Part shown: piece by piece, positions 1 through 7,199 of the stretch | How the letters are laid out: each line of letters begins with the position of its first letter | Position numbering within the stretch: the stretch's first letter is position 1 | Assembly: GCA_947628695.1 (NCBI GenBank) | Contig: CANRAV010000019.1 | Span: 1 to 36,340, forward strand | Length of the DNA: 36,340 bases | Source: an uncultured Clostridia bacterium | Lineage (GTDB): Bacteria; Bacillota; Clostridia; Oscillospirales; CAG-382 | Direction of reading: 5' to 3' | Notes under the pieces: model-generated | The model's database searches: none | Seen by the model: the letters and a program-made list of their open reading frames with translations, nothing else | What the model was told of the DNA's origin: nothing | Made by a program: the position numbers and the translations under genes

Positions 1-26
1 TGCGCGGGCGGGTATATAATACTAAT

Positions 27-128
27 AGTAAAGGGCGCCGCCGATAAGCGGTTGACCCCAAGTTTAGAAGTTACCTACTTAAAAAAGTAGGCGACCGTCA
101 CTGCTGGAATCAGTGGCGGTCATTTTTT
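27..128 (+). ncRNA. Putative antisense antitoxin RNA, cassette A
   Basis: A TATAAT box lies at 15-20; its -35 would fall just outside the window, so the promoter is only half visible. A transcript starting near 27 would carry a small hairpin (CCTACTT / AAGTAGG, 74-91) and end at a strong intrinsic terminator: arms ACCGTCACTG (94-103) and CAGTGGCGGT (111-120), followed by six T. This terminator overlaps the last codons of the holin-like toxin gene on the minus strand, so the two transcripts converge and overlap at their 3' ends. The layout matches cassettes at 5928-6304 and 33369-33741. The RNA is inferred from promoter and terminator only. Confidence 0.6.
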
Positions 129-217
129 GCACACTTTACGATCACAACGACCAACTGAATAAGGTCGCATATCGCGCTAATAAACACGAAGATCGGTTCA
201 TATGTACTAAAAAACAT
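110..217 (-). CDS. Small holin-like membrane toxin, cassette A (35 aa)
   Basis: This 35-residue peptide begins MFFSTYEPIFVFISAICDLI, has a single hydrophobic helix and ends in a charged tail KNDRH. That form (an N-terminal TYE, one membrane span, a tail encoded inside the terminator stem) is typical of Firmicutes holin-like type I toxins. The start at 217 is chosen because AAGGAGGG sits six bases upstream; the ATG at 223 would touch the Shine-Dalgarno. It is the most divergent of three copies in the window, and its membrane helix differs clearly from the other two. Expected action is insertion in the inner membrane and depolarisation when its antisense RNA is lost. Toxicity is inferred from family resemblance only. 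Confidence 0.65.
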   Translation of the reverse strand: MFFSTYEPIFVFISAICDLIQLVVVIVKCAKNDRH

Positions 218-324
218 AAGCATCCCTCCTTCCCCCCGCTTAGAGAGCGAGAAAGGAGGAGCCAACCGCCTACCGTTATGGCAAACGCCCGGGCGCACGC
301 CGCTATGGCGAACGCCTAAGATTT

Positions 325-352
325 ATTGTACGCTTTCAGCAAAATTTGTCAA
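325..352 (-). promoter_or_regulatory. Promoter of toxin mRNA, cassette A
   Basis: On the minus strand, TTGACA (347-352) and TACAAT (325-330) are separated by 16 bp. The other two toxin promoters also have a 16-bp spacer and the same TTGACAAATTT start. The implied leader is about 100 bases and ends in a strong ribosome binding site. Confidence 0.65.
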
Positions 353-354
353 GA

Positions 355-607
355 GGAAACCGCCGCGCAAACAAAACTTGTGCAGCGGCTTTTTATGCTT
401 GGGAAGCATTGGCACATTTGCACCTGCGTTTATACGTGTGACAAGCCTAAACCTCGCTAAAGCACAGCCTGCGTTGGCAGCTCGGGATTCCAAAGGGTGC
501 CAACCCTTTGGGTTAAAAAGCTATTGTTTCCAATAAACCTTTATTAGAGAGCCATGAAGGGACCGAGTCCCTTCATATAAAAACACAGGCCGAGCCGGGG
601 CTCGGCC
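355..607. repeat. Multi-hairpin intergenic repeat block, copy A
   Basis: No gene is seen here. The block holds, from left to right: a stem around GCCGC..GCGGC next to the toxin promoter, a degenerate unit with GTGACAAGCCTAAACCTCGC, CCAAAGGG / CCCTTTGG arms (near 490-512), the palindrome GAAGGGACCGAGTCCCTTC (556-574) and the palindrome GGCCGAGCCGGGGCTCGGCC (588-607). The same units in the same order lie beside the toxin promoters of the other two cassettes (5640-5916 and 33752-33979), plus a further copy at 33162-33345. One or more of the hairpins could act as bidirectional terminators. Confidence 0.75.
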
Positions 608-683
608 AAAAAAATAAACAAGCGCAAACCCCCGAAGGCTGCAAGTAAGTTAATACCATTTAGCAAATTCGTAAAAAAAGCCC

Positions 684-712
684 TTTACAAGCGGGGCATT
701 TTTTGTTATAAT
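684..712 (+). promoter_or_regulatory. Promoter of the GHL10 operon
   Basis: TTTACA (684-689) and TATAAT (707-712) are separated by 17 bp. The leader to the first start codon is about 72 bases and shows no riboswitch that I recognise. Confidence 0.7.
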
Positions 713-790
713 AAAAGCGGAAACACGGCGCTGTATAACGCAGGTGCAGCTTGGCTCTGTTTTTACTACACACTTAAAGAAGGACGGTTT

Positions 791-2752
791 TTGCTCTGCC
801 TGCGTGGTGCAAATCAAAATACGATGACGAGAAAAAATTTACAAAGGGCGGGTGCGCTTCTGCTGTGCCTGGCAATGCTCTTCGGTGCGTCTTTCGTGCC
901 GGGGGCGGAGCAGACGGTAGTTTCCGCTGCGGGCTTTTCCGTACCGGGGAAGTGTCCGTTCGTATTGGACGGGGACTATCTTAAGGGTGTAGAGCTTAAC
1001 ACTACCGCCGGCGAGCTTATGTATTACTGGCGCGACGCCGTTATTGCGGACAGCACCGGCAAGGCGCTTGGCCTTTCCGACAAGGTCGGCACCGGCACTA
1101 CCGTTACCGTAAACGGCAGCACCGTTACCGTTATAGTAAGCGGTGACGTTGACGGCGACGGTGTCAGCAGCGATGCAGACACGGCGGTTGCCAAGCTTCT
1201 GCTTACAAACGCGCAGACAAGCGGCAAGTTTGACCTTATCGCGGCGGAGCTTAACGGCGACGGCGTTATAAGCACGGCGGACTATCTGCGTCTTAAGCAT
1301 GCGGAAAGCTGCGGATTGCTTGTTCAAAGCGCTTCCTCCACCGTTAAGGTGCCGGATCTTTCCGGCAAGACGGTTGCGGAGGCAAAGACGGCTCTTGAAA
1401 GCGTCGGTCTTGTTGCCGACGTGCGCTACACCACCGCGGGCAGCGCGGACGAGGATCAGAAGGTTATGTATCAGAAGACGGCTCCCGGCACGCTTGCGGG
1501 CGAGGGCGCTTCCATATGCTTTACGGCCTCCACGGGCGGCAAGTACGTTCCGCTTAATTACGACTCTATGAAGGGTCTGTGGCTTTATCAGTACACTTCA
1601 AGCACCAGCCTTTTCAAGCAGGGCACCAGCCAGCGCGACGAGGCAAGCTACCGCCAGCTTGTCGAGAGGATTGCGGACAACATGTCCAAGGACGGCTTTA
1701 ACACCGTGTTCCTTCAGATGCGCCCCTATGGCGACGCTCTGTATCCGGACAGCGTTTATCCGCCTTCTCCCTACGCTACAAGCATGGGCGGTCTTAACTA
1801 CAGCGGCACCTTTAAGTACGACCCGCTTGAGGTCTTCATAGAGGTTGCGCACGAAAAGGGCATCTCCGTTCACGCCTGGCTTAACCCCATGCGTCTTATG
1901 ACCACCGGCTCCATAGCCACCGTTCCGACCACCTATAAGATTGGCGAGTGGTACAATGACAGCTCCAAGAACGGCGACTACATAGTCAGCTACGGCGGAA
2001 GGTACTATCTGAACCCCGCTTATCAGGAGACAAGGCAGCTTGTCGTTGACGGCTGCATGGAGATATGCAAGAACTACGACATAGACGGCATACATTTTGA
2101 CGACTACTTCTATATATCTATAGACGGCACGTCTGCCGACCTTGCCTTTGACCAAAAGTCCTTTGACAAGCTTGGCGGATCTCTCTACGGCTCTTCAAAC
2201 AACCTTGAGGTTCGCAAGCGCTGGAGAAGGAACAACGTCAACATGCTGCTTAAGGAGATATTCTCCGCCATGAAGGAGTATGACGACAGGATACTGTTCG
2301 GCATATCCCCCGCAGGCAACATAGACAACAACCAAACCGGCTACCTCTGCGCGGACGTTAGGACCTGGTGCTCTCAGCCCGGGTATATCGACTATATCGC
2401 TCCGCAGGTTTACTGGAGCTTCAGCTGGAAATCAAGCGGCGGCGCTACCTATGCCGCGTTTGACAAGTGCTGCGAGAGCTGGTCGAAACTCGTCACCTGC
2501 AAGGACGTAAGGCTTATCATAGGCATGGGCATCTACAGGGCGGACAAACCGTCGTATTCGTCCACCGACCCCGACTGGTACAACAAGAGGGACAACATAA
2601 AGCGCATGCTTGAATACACCAAGAAGATGGAAAAGTGCACCGGCTGGATAATGTTTAAGTACGAAAACGTTTACAACATCCTGTCTTCCGGCTACTACAC
2701 GGGCATGAAGGAGGAGCTTGACAACTTCCTGCCGCTTGTTGCGGAATGGTGA
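791..2752 (+). CDS. Secreted GHL10 glycoside-hydrolase-like protein with dockerin-like and PASTA domains
   Basis: A 653-residue exported protein. Order: N-terminal signal peptide (hydrophobic stretch about residues 20-35, no lipobox); a short beta-rich region (about 60-117); two dockerin-like calcium repeats (GDVDGDG at 118 and AELNGDG near 152); one PASTA domain (about 185-247); and a C-terminal GHL10 domain (DUF187-type TIM barrel, about 253-650). Family signatures include the MKGLWLYQY opening, DGIHFDDYF near residue 431 and FGISPAGN with IDYIAPQVYW further on. GHL10 proteins are thought to act on cell-wall or other glycans, but the substrate is not established. The TTG start at 791 is preferred because AAGGA precedes it by six bases; ATG at 824 lacks a ribosome site. 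It is first in a three-gene paralogous operon and the only member with PASTA and dockerin-like modules, which suggests a peptidoglycan-anchored role. Confidence 0.85.
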   Translation: MLCLRGANQNTMTRKNLQRAGALLLCLAMLFGASFVPGAEQTVVSAAGFSVPGKCPFVLDGDYLKGVELNTTAGELMYYWRDAVIADSTGKALGLSDKVGTGTTVTVNGSTVTVIVSGDVDGDGVSSDADTAVAKLLLTNAQTSGKFDLIAAELNGDGVISTADYLRLKHAESCGLLVQSASSTVKVPDLSGKTVAEAKTALESVGLVADVRYTTAGSADEDQKVMYQKTAPGTLAGEGASICFTASTGGKYVPLNYDSMKGLWLYQYTSSTSLFKQGTSQRDEASYRQLVERIADNMSKDGFNTVFLQMRPYGDALYPDSVYPPSPYATSMGGLNYSGTFKYDPLEVFIEVAHEKGISVHAWLNPMRLMTTGSIATVPTTYKIGEWYNDSSKNGDYIVSYGGRYYLNPAYQETRQLVVDGCMEICKNYDIDGIHFDDYFYISIDGTSADLAFDQKSFDKLGGSLYGSSNNLEVRKRWRRNNVNMLLKEIFSAMKEYDDRILFGISPAGNIDNNQTGYLCADVRTWCSQPGYIDYIAPQVYWSFSWKSSGGATYAAFDKCCESWSKLVTCKDVRLIIGMGIYRADKPSYSSTDPDWYNKRDNIKRMLEYTKKMEKCTGWIMFKYENVYNILSSGYYTGMKEELDNFLPLVAEW

Positions 2753-2763
2753 GAGGGAAAGCT

Positions 2764-4170
2764 ATGAAAAAGTTTAACGCAGCCCTTGCGGTTGTTTTGG
2801 CGCTTTGCTTCCTGCTTTTCACCGCCTGCGGCGGCAGTAACGACGCGACAGAATCTGCGGAAAGCAGTGCGGCAAGCGAAGAGACAAGCGCGGCGGAGCC
2901 TTCGGGCTCTGCCGCAGAGGAAAGCGCAGTCTCGTCCGAGGCTTCGAAGGAGGAGAGCGCGGCTGCCTCCGCAGATGAGCAAAGCAGCGAGGCAGGCGAC
3001 ACAAGCGAGGAGAAGGTGATCCCCACGAACGACTATCAGCCGCTTAACTACGAGTACATGAAGGCCATGTGGCTTTACCAGTACAAGACGGAGGGGCTTT
3101 TCAAGACGAACGGCGAGCAGAGGGACGAGGCGGACTATCGCGAGAAGGTCGAGACCATCTGCGCCAACCTTGAGCGTGACGGATTCAACACCCTGTTTTT
3201 GCAGATAGGCGGTCACGGAGACAGCTTCTATCCTTCGAAGCTGTACCCGCCGACGATGTTTGTGGTACCCTCTTACGAGGACAGCTTTGTTTACGACCCG
3301 CTGGAGATCTTCGTAGAGATCGCCCACAAGCACAAGATCTCCCTTCACGCCTGGATCAACCCCTACAGGCTGCTTACCGAAACGCAGATACAGCAGGTTC
3401 CGGAGCAGTACATGATAGGCAAGTGGTACAGGGAGAACAACGGCACCTACATCGTCAAGGTCGGCGACAGGTACTACGGCAACCCCGCGTATCCGGAGGT
3501 GCGCCAGCTTGTCATTGACCGTGCGGTGGAGATATGCTCTAACTACGACGTGGACGGGCTTCACCTTGACGACTATTTCTACCCCGACGGTGCCGACGGC
3601 AACTTCGACTTTGAGATATTTGCCGAGGAAGGCGGCGGCAGGACGCTTAAGCAGTTCCGCTTTGACAGCGTAAACACGCTTGTCAAGGGGCTTTTCGACG
3701 CGGTTCACGCCGTGAACAAGGATCTGCTTTTCGGCATATCGCCCTCCGGCAACATAAGCAACAACCGCGGCTATCTCTGCGCGGATGTGGACACCTGGTG
3801 CTCTACCCCCGGCTATGTCGACTACATCGCGCCGCAGGCGTACTGGAGCTTCCACCACCAGCTTGACTATGCGAAGTACGACCAATGCTGCCGCAACTGG
3901 GCGGAGCTTACCACCTGCGACAGCGTGCGGCTCATCATCGGCATGGGGCTTTACCGCGCAGCGGACGCTACAAAGCCGTCGTCGAGCGACCCCGACTGGT
4001 TCGAGTACAAGGACAACATAAAGCGCATGCTTGAGTTCACCTATGATTTTGAGCCGGCATCGGGTTACATAATGTTTGATTACGAGTCACTTTACAACGT
4101 TTTCACCGGCGAGTACAACCCGAGGACGGCAGAGGAAAGGGAAAACTTCCTTCCGCTTGTCAAGGGCTGA
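2764..4170 (+). CDS. GHL10 family lipoprotein, second paralogue
   Basis: A 468-residue lipoprotein. The signal peptide ends in the lipobox LFTAC, so Cys is lipidated and the protein should sit on the outer face of the membrane. A long Ser/Ala/Glu-rich linker (about residues 25-85) leads to the GHL10 domain, with MKAMWLYQYKTEG, DGLHLDDYFYPDG, FGISPSGN and DYIAPQAYWSF matching the upstream paralogue. The ATG at 2764 is chosen since GAGAGGGA lies just upstream; a GTG at 2746 is in frame but overlaps the previous stop. It follows the first paralogue by 11 bases, so the two are co-transcribed. Enzymatic activity is inferred from the family; the substrate is unknown. Confidence 0.85.
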   Translation: MKKFNAALAVVLALCFLLFTACGGSNDATESAESSAASEETSAAEPSGSAAEESAVSSEASKEESAAASADEQSSEAGDTSEEKVIPTNDYQPLNYEYMKAMWLYQYKTEGLFKTNGEQRDEADYREKVETICANLERDGFNTLFLQIGGHGDSFYPSKLYPPTMFVVPSYEDSFVYDPLEIFVEIAHKHKISLHAWINPYRLLTETQIQQVPEQYMIGKWYRENNGTYIVKVGDRYYGNPAYPEVRQLVIDRAVEICSNYDVDGLHLDDYFYPDGADGNFDFEIFAEEGGGRTLKQFRFDSVNTLVKGLFDAVHAVNKDLLFGISPSGNISNNRGYLCADVDTWCSTPGYVDYIAPQAYWSFHHQLDYAKYDQCCRNWAELTTCDSVRLIIGMGLYRAADATKPSSSDPDWFEYKDNIKRMLEFTYDFEPASGYIMFDYESLYNVFTGEYNPRTAEERENFLPLVKG

Positions 4171-4191
4171 GTTATAAGGAGTTTTTAGAGA

Positions 4192-5550
4192 ATGAACAAA
4201 ATAAAAGTGATGCTTGCACTGCTTCTGACGCTTTGTCTTGTGCTTTCGGCTGCGGCCTGCAGCAAGGACGGGGAAGAGAACAGCAGTGACGACGCAACTG
4301 CCGCAATTACCGAAAGCGGCGACAGCGGCGCAGATGAAAGCGCGGCAAGTGCAGCCGAAAGCTCGGAAGACCTTGTCATTGACGACGGTCCGGCCGTTCG
4401 CGACCCGGACTATAAGGCGCTTAACTACGACACCATGAAGGGCATATGGATCTCTCAATACGACACGGAGCTTTACAAATCCGGCGGCGGGCAGAGAGAC
4501 GAGAAGAACTTCACAGAGCGCTGCGACAAGATCTGCAAGGGCATAGCCGACATGGGCTTTAACACCATCGTCGTTCAGGTTCGCCCGAACGGTGACAGCT
4601 TCTATCCCTCCGAGGTTTACCCGCCTTCCACCTTCGTTACCGGCGGCTACAACAAGGAGTTTAAGTACGACCCGATCAAGATATTTGTTGCGATTGCGCA
4701 CAAGTATAACCTTTCGTTCCACGCCTGGATCAACCCCATGCGCCTTATGAGCCCGTCGCAGATTAAGAACGTAAGCACCGACTATCGCATCGGTCAGTGG
4801 TATCAGGACGAGTCTCTCAGGGATCAATACCTCTCCGCGTTCGGCGACAATTACTACCTTGTTCCCGGCTACGAAGAATCAAGGCAGCTTGTTTGCGACG
4901 GCGTGACCGAGATCTGCAAGAACTACAATGTCGACGCGGTTCACATCGACGACTATTTCTACCCCACAAGCAACTTCGATTTTGACGATCAGCATTTCGA
5001 GACCGTCAAGGACGACTATGTGAACATAAGGTTCTACAGGATAGAAATGGTTAACCGAATGGTTAAGCAGATTTACGACTCTGTAAAGGCCGTTAAGGAA
5101 GACATAGTTTTCGGCATCTCCCCGCAGGGCAACGTCAGCAACAACGTCAACAGCCTCTATGCGGACGTCAGGGCTTGGTCATCCCACGCCGGGTATTGCG
5201 ACTATATCGCACCGCAGGTTTACTGGGGCTTCGAGTATCCGGCCGAGTCTTCCCGCTTTGACGTTTGCACCGAAGAGTGGGTTGCCATGAACACTGCGCC
5301 GGAGGTTAAGCTTGTTATCGGCATGGGCATCTACCGCATGGGCGAGGCTTCCGCAAACAACGACTTTAAAGAGTACTTCGAGAAGAAGGACAACGTAAAG
5401 CGCCAGCTGGAGTACCTGCAAAAAACCGAGGGCGTAGGCGGGTTTATTATGTACTGCTACTCGACCATACTCGACGACTTCGGCAGACCCAGAACCTCCG
5501 CCAAGGCCGAGATCGAAAACTTCACCCCCGTTCTTCAGGCTTACGAATAA
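4192..5550 (+). CDS. GHL10 family lipoprotein, third paralogue
   Basis: A 452-residue lipoprotein with the lipobox SAAAC, an acidic Ser/Ala/Glu linker (about residues 25-70) and one GHL10 domain. Motifs include MKGIWISQYDTE, VDAVHIDDYFYP (DGIH is VDAVH here), FGISPQGN and CDYIAPQVYWGF. AAGGAG lies ten bases upstream of the ATG, and the gap from the second paralogue is 21 bases. The triplet shows repeated local duplication followed by divergence in the N-terminal modules. A strong terminator follows at 5574, so the operon ends here. Specificity is unknown. Confidence 0.85.
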   Translation: MNKIKVMLALLLTLCLVLSAAACSKDGEENSSDDATAAITESGDSGADESAASAAESSEDLVIDDGPAVRDPDYKALNYDTMKGIWISQYDTELYKSGGGQRDEKNFTERCDKICKGIADMGFNTIVVQVRPNGDSFYPSEVYPPSTFVTGGYNKEFKYDPIKIFVAIAHKYNLSFHAWINPMRLMSPSQIKNVSTDYRIGQWYQDESLRDQYLSAFGDNYYLVPGYEESRQLVCDGVTEICKNYNVDAVHIDDYFYPTSNFDFDDQHFETVKDDYVNIRFYRIEMVNRMVKQIYDSVKAVKEDIVFGISPQGNVSNNVNSLYADVRAWSSHAGYCDYIAPQVYWGFEYPAESSRFDVCTEEWVAMNTAPEVKLVIGMGIYRMGEASANNDFKEYFEKKDNVKRQLEYLQKTEGVGGFIMYCYSTILDDFGRPRTSAKAEIENFTPVLQAYE

Positions 5551-5573
5551 TTTCCAAAAGGCACAGCAATTCG

Positions 5574-5604
5574 GCAGCGCAGGACTCGTTCCTGCGCTGC
5601 TTTT
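5574..5604 (+). terminator. Intrinsic terminator of the GHL10 operon
   Basis: Perfect 11-bp arms GCAGCGCAGGA (5574-5584) and TCCTGCGCTGC (5590-5600) with a 5-base loop, followed by TTTT and a long T-rich stretch. Confidence 0.85.
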
Positions 5605-5639
5605 GGCTTTTGGTATTTTTTATTATTTTTGTTATTTTT

Positions 5640-5916
5640 GGCCGAGCTTACGCTCGGCCTTGGCTTTTCTTGCTTCTGTTTTTTTGGCCGAGCCCCGGCT
5701 CGGCCTTGGTTTTTTATATGAAGGGACTCGGTCCCTTCATGGCTGTTTTGGGTTAGGTTTACAGAAAAACATAGCTTTTTAGGCCCAAAGGGCACAGCCC
5801 TTTGGAATCCCGAGCTGGCAACGCAGGCTGTGCTTTAGCGAGGTTTAGGCTTGTCGCACGTATGGGGCGCGGGATAAACATAAAAATTGCCGCGCAAGCA
5901 AATGAACTTGCGCGGC
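5640..5916. repeat. Multi-hairpin intergenic repeat block, copy B
   Basis: No gene is seen. In order: GGCCGAGC-TTAC-GCTCGGCC (5640-5659), GGCCGAGCCCCGGCTCGGCC (5686-5705), GAAGGGACTCGGTCCCTTC (5720-5738), CCAAAGGGC-aca-GCCCTTTGG (5785-5805), a unit running from AATCCCGAGC to CGCACGTATGGGGCGC (5806-5870), and GCCGCGCAAG / CTTGCGCGGC (5889-5916). It leads straight into the toxin promoter of cassette B and is very close in sequence to the block at 33752-33979 read on the other strand. Confidence 0.8.
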
Positions 5917-5927
5917 GCGGTTTTCTC

Positions 5928-5955
5928 TTGACAAATTTCGCGGAAGGTGTATAAT
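5928..5955 (+). promoter_or_regulatory. Promoter of toxin mRNA, cassette B
   Basis: Consensus TTGACA (5928-5933) and TATAAT (5950-5955) with a 16-bp spacer. The leader carries CATATCGG (5976-5983) and GCGGTTAGCTCC (5987-5998), both discussed in the findings. Confidence 0.8.
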
Positions 5956-6062
5956 GTAGACAAGAAGGGCACGGCCATATCGGTGTGCGGTTAGCTCCGC
6001 CTTGATGCGCTTTTACGGTGCATCCGAACTCGCTTTTACAGCGAAGGAAGGAGGTGGAGAGG

Positions 6063-6200
6063 ATGTTTGTTACATATGAAGCTTTTTTCGGCGTCTTTGA
6101 AGTAATCTTGGGTGTTTTAAGCCTGATTACAAGCATTGCAAGCCTTATAATAGCGATTATTAACTTACGAAAAAATGACCGCCACTGTTCCCGGCAGTAG
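6063..6200 (+). CDS. Small holin-like membrane toxin, cassette B (45 aa)
   Basis: The peptide begins MFVTYEAFFGVFEVILGVLS, continues as a single Ile/Leu-rich membrane helix and ends INLRKNDRHCSRQ. It belongs by appearance to the putative holin-like toxin family of Firmicutes. AAGGAGGTGGAGAGG precedes the ATG, a very strong ribosome site. The final codons read into the terminator hairpin (6178-6204), and the stop lies within that hairpin. A convergent RNA on the opposite strand shares the terminator region. Near-identical to the copy at 33491-33607. Membrane toxicity is inferred. Confidence 0.75.
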   Translation: MFVTYEAFFGVFEVILGVLSLITSIASLIIAIINLRKNDRHCSRQ

Positions 6201-6269
6201 CGGCCTCCTACTTTTTCAAGTAGGTTAAACGCTTTGCAAGGAGCTAACCGCATATCGGCTTTGCCCTTC
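6169..6269 (-). ncRNA. Putative antisense antitoxin RNA, cassette B
   Basis: A consensus minus-strand promoter at 6276-6304 predicts an RNA of about 100 bases starting near 6269. It contains the complement of GGAGCTAACCGC (6240-6251), the hairpin CCTACTT / AAGTAGG (6207-6224) and a terminator stem (6178-6204) followed by six T on this strand. Its 3' end overlaps the 3' end of the toxin gene. Not verified by any expression data. Confidence 0.7.
6178..6204. terminator. Bidirectional terminator of toxin and antitoxin, cassette B
   Basis: A GC-rich stem, ACCGCCACTG / CAGTAGCGGC with one internal mismatch. Reading minus, it is followed by TTTTTT (6170-6175). Reading plus, T5 occurs a few bases further on, within the next hairpin. 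Both convergent transcripts would end here. Confidence 0.65.
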
Positions 6270-6275
6270 GACTTT

Positions 6276-6304
6276 ATTATATACTTGGCAAAGCAATTTG
6301 TCAA
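6276..6304 (-). promoter_or_regulatory. Promoter of antitoxin RNA, cassette B
   Basis: On the minus strand: TTGACA (6299-6304), 17 bp, TATAAT (6276-6281). It resembles the toxin promoter beyond the two boxes (TTGACAAATT and a shared GAAGGGCA leader start), so the cassette is bracketed by inverted promoter copies. Confidence 0.8.
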
Positions 6305-6462
6305 GCCTTTTTAATATTTTTGCCAAAAATGACCTGCTCTAAAGACGCGAGCGAAGCGAGCATACAATCAATAACGAAAAATCCGGCGACATGTGCGCCG
6401 GATTTTTCTCCTTTGATTCCCGCGAGTGCCTTATCTCCGACGTAGGAGGAGACAAGGCGCGA

Positions 6463-6754
6463 GACGCGAGTGAACGGGAATCTATAATGACTGAGGATAA
6501 TTGAGAAAGCCGTGCTTTCTCAATTATCAACCTATTAGTAATAATGGGGGCACCCCCGAAAATCGTCAGATTTTTGGGGGAAACACCGCAGACGCGAGCG
6601 AACGGGAATCTATAATAAGTCGAAGGCTCTTGGAAAAGCCGTGCTTTTCCAAGAGCCAACCTATTAGCCTTATTCGGGGTCCCCGCCGCGAACGTAGTGA
6701 GTGGTGGGGATTAAAATCGGGGGTACCCCCGAAAATTGTCAGATTTTTGGGGGA
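6463..6754. repeat. Tandem duplicated intergenic unit with hairpins
   Basis: Two copies of one unit lie at 6463-6590 and 6591-6754. Each starts GACGCGAG, runs through AACGGGAATCTATAAT, then a 15-bp perfect hairpin with a CGT loop (6496-6528 and 6625-6657), CAACCTATTAG, and ends with a CCCCCGAAAAT / ATTTTTGGGGG hairpin (6550-6580 and 6725-6753). The second copy also has a CCCCGCC / GGTGGGG hairpin insertion (6680-6709). A partial start of the unit is at 6345. The unit abuts the yajC stop. A separate ATCCGGCG / GCGCCGGAT hairpin with T5 lies near 6381-6408 and may be a terminator. Confidence 0.75.
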
Positions 6755-7168
6755 TTATTCCTCAGATTCTTTGGGGTTTTCTGTCTCTTCCTCTTCCGTA
6801 AGCTCGTCCGCCTCTACCGTGCGTATCGCCCACTTTTGAATGTCCATAGAGCAGTTGCCGGTGTAGATGGTCACGGTGTCCTTCATTATCCGCTCGATCT
6901 CGCCGGTTATGCCGCCTATCGTTATAACCGTGTCGCCTATCTTCATGGCGTCGCGCTGCTCCTGCGCCTCTTTTTTGCGCTTCTTTTCCGGCCGTATCAG
7001 CACGAAATAGAAAACCAGCGCAAACAGCGCCAGCATAAGCAGCGGCGAAAGCGTGGAAAGCCAGTTCCTTGCACCGCCTGCCGCAGCTGCCGCAGAGCCG
7101 TCCGAGGTCTCGGCAACCACAGATTCAACCGATTCCCCCGCCAGAAGCATAATGTTCTTTAAAAACAT
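6755..7168 (-). CDS. yajC: YajC, accessory subunit of the Sec translocon
   Basis: A 137-residue protein with one membrane helix (about residues 41-60, LSPLLMLALFALVFYFVLIR) followed by the family hallmark RPEKKRKKE and a cytoplasmic SH3-like domain with GDTVITIGGITGEI. YajC binds SecDF-YidC at the membrane. It is a little longer than the usual 90-110 residues because of an Ala/Ser-rich N-terminal stretch and an acidic tail. AGGAGG lies 12 bases before the ATG at 7168. It is last in the rny-ymdB-yajC run, 31 bases after ymdB. Confidence 0.9.
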   Translation of the reverse strand: MFLKNIMLLAGESVESVVAETSDGSAAAAAGGARNWLSTLSPLLMLALFALVFYFVLIRPEKKRKKEAQEQRDAMKIGDTVITIGGITGEIERIMKDTVTIYTGNCSMDIQKWAIRTVEADELTEEEETENPKESEE

Positions 7169-7199
7169 GCCTGTTTGAATCCTCCTGTCAAATTGCGTG

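Noticed and set aside
719-790. Possible riboswitch in the GHL10 leader
   Set aside because: No conserved core of a known class could be recognised and there is no terminator-like alternative stem.
2695-3885. Long minus-strand open frame (396 codons) opposite the second GHL10 gene
   Set aside because: It is the antisense shadow of a GC-rich gene; the product has no recognisable domain and no ribosome site, while the plus strand encodes a clear family protein.
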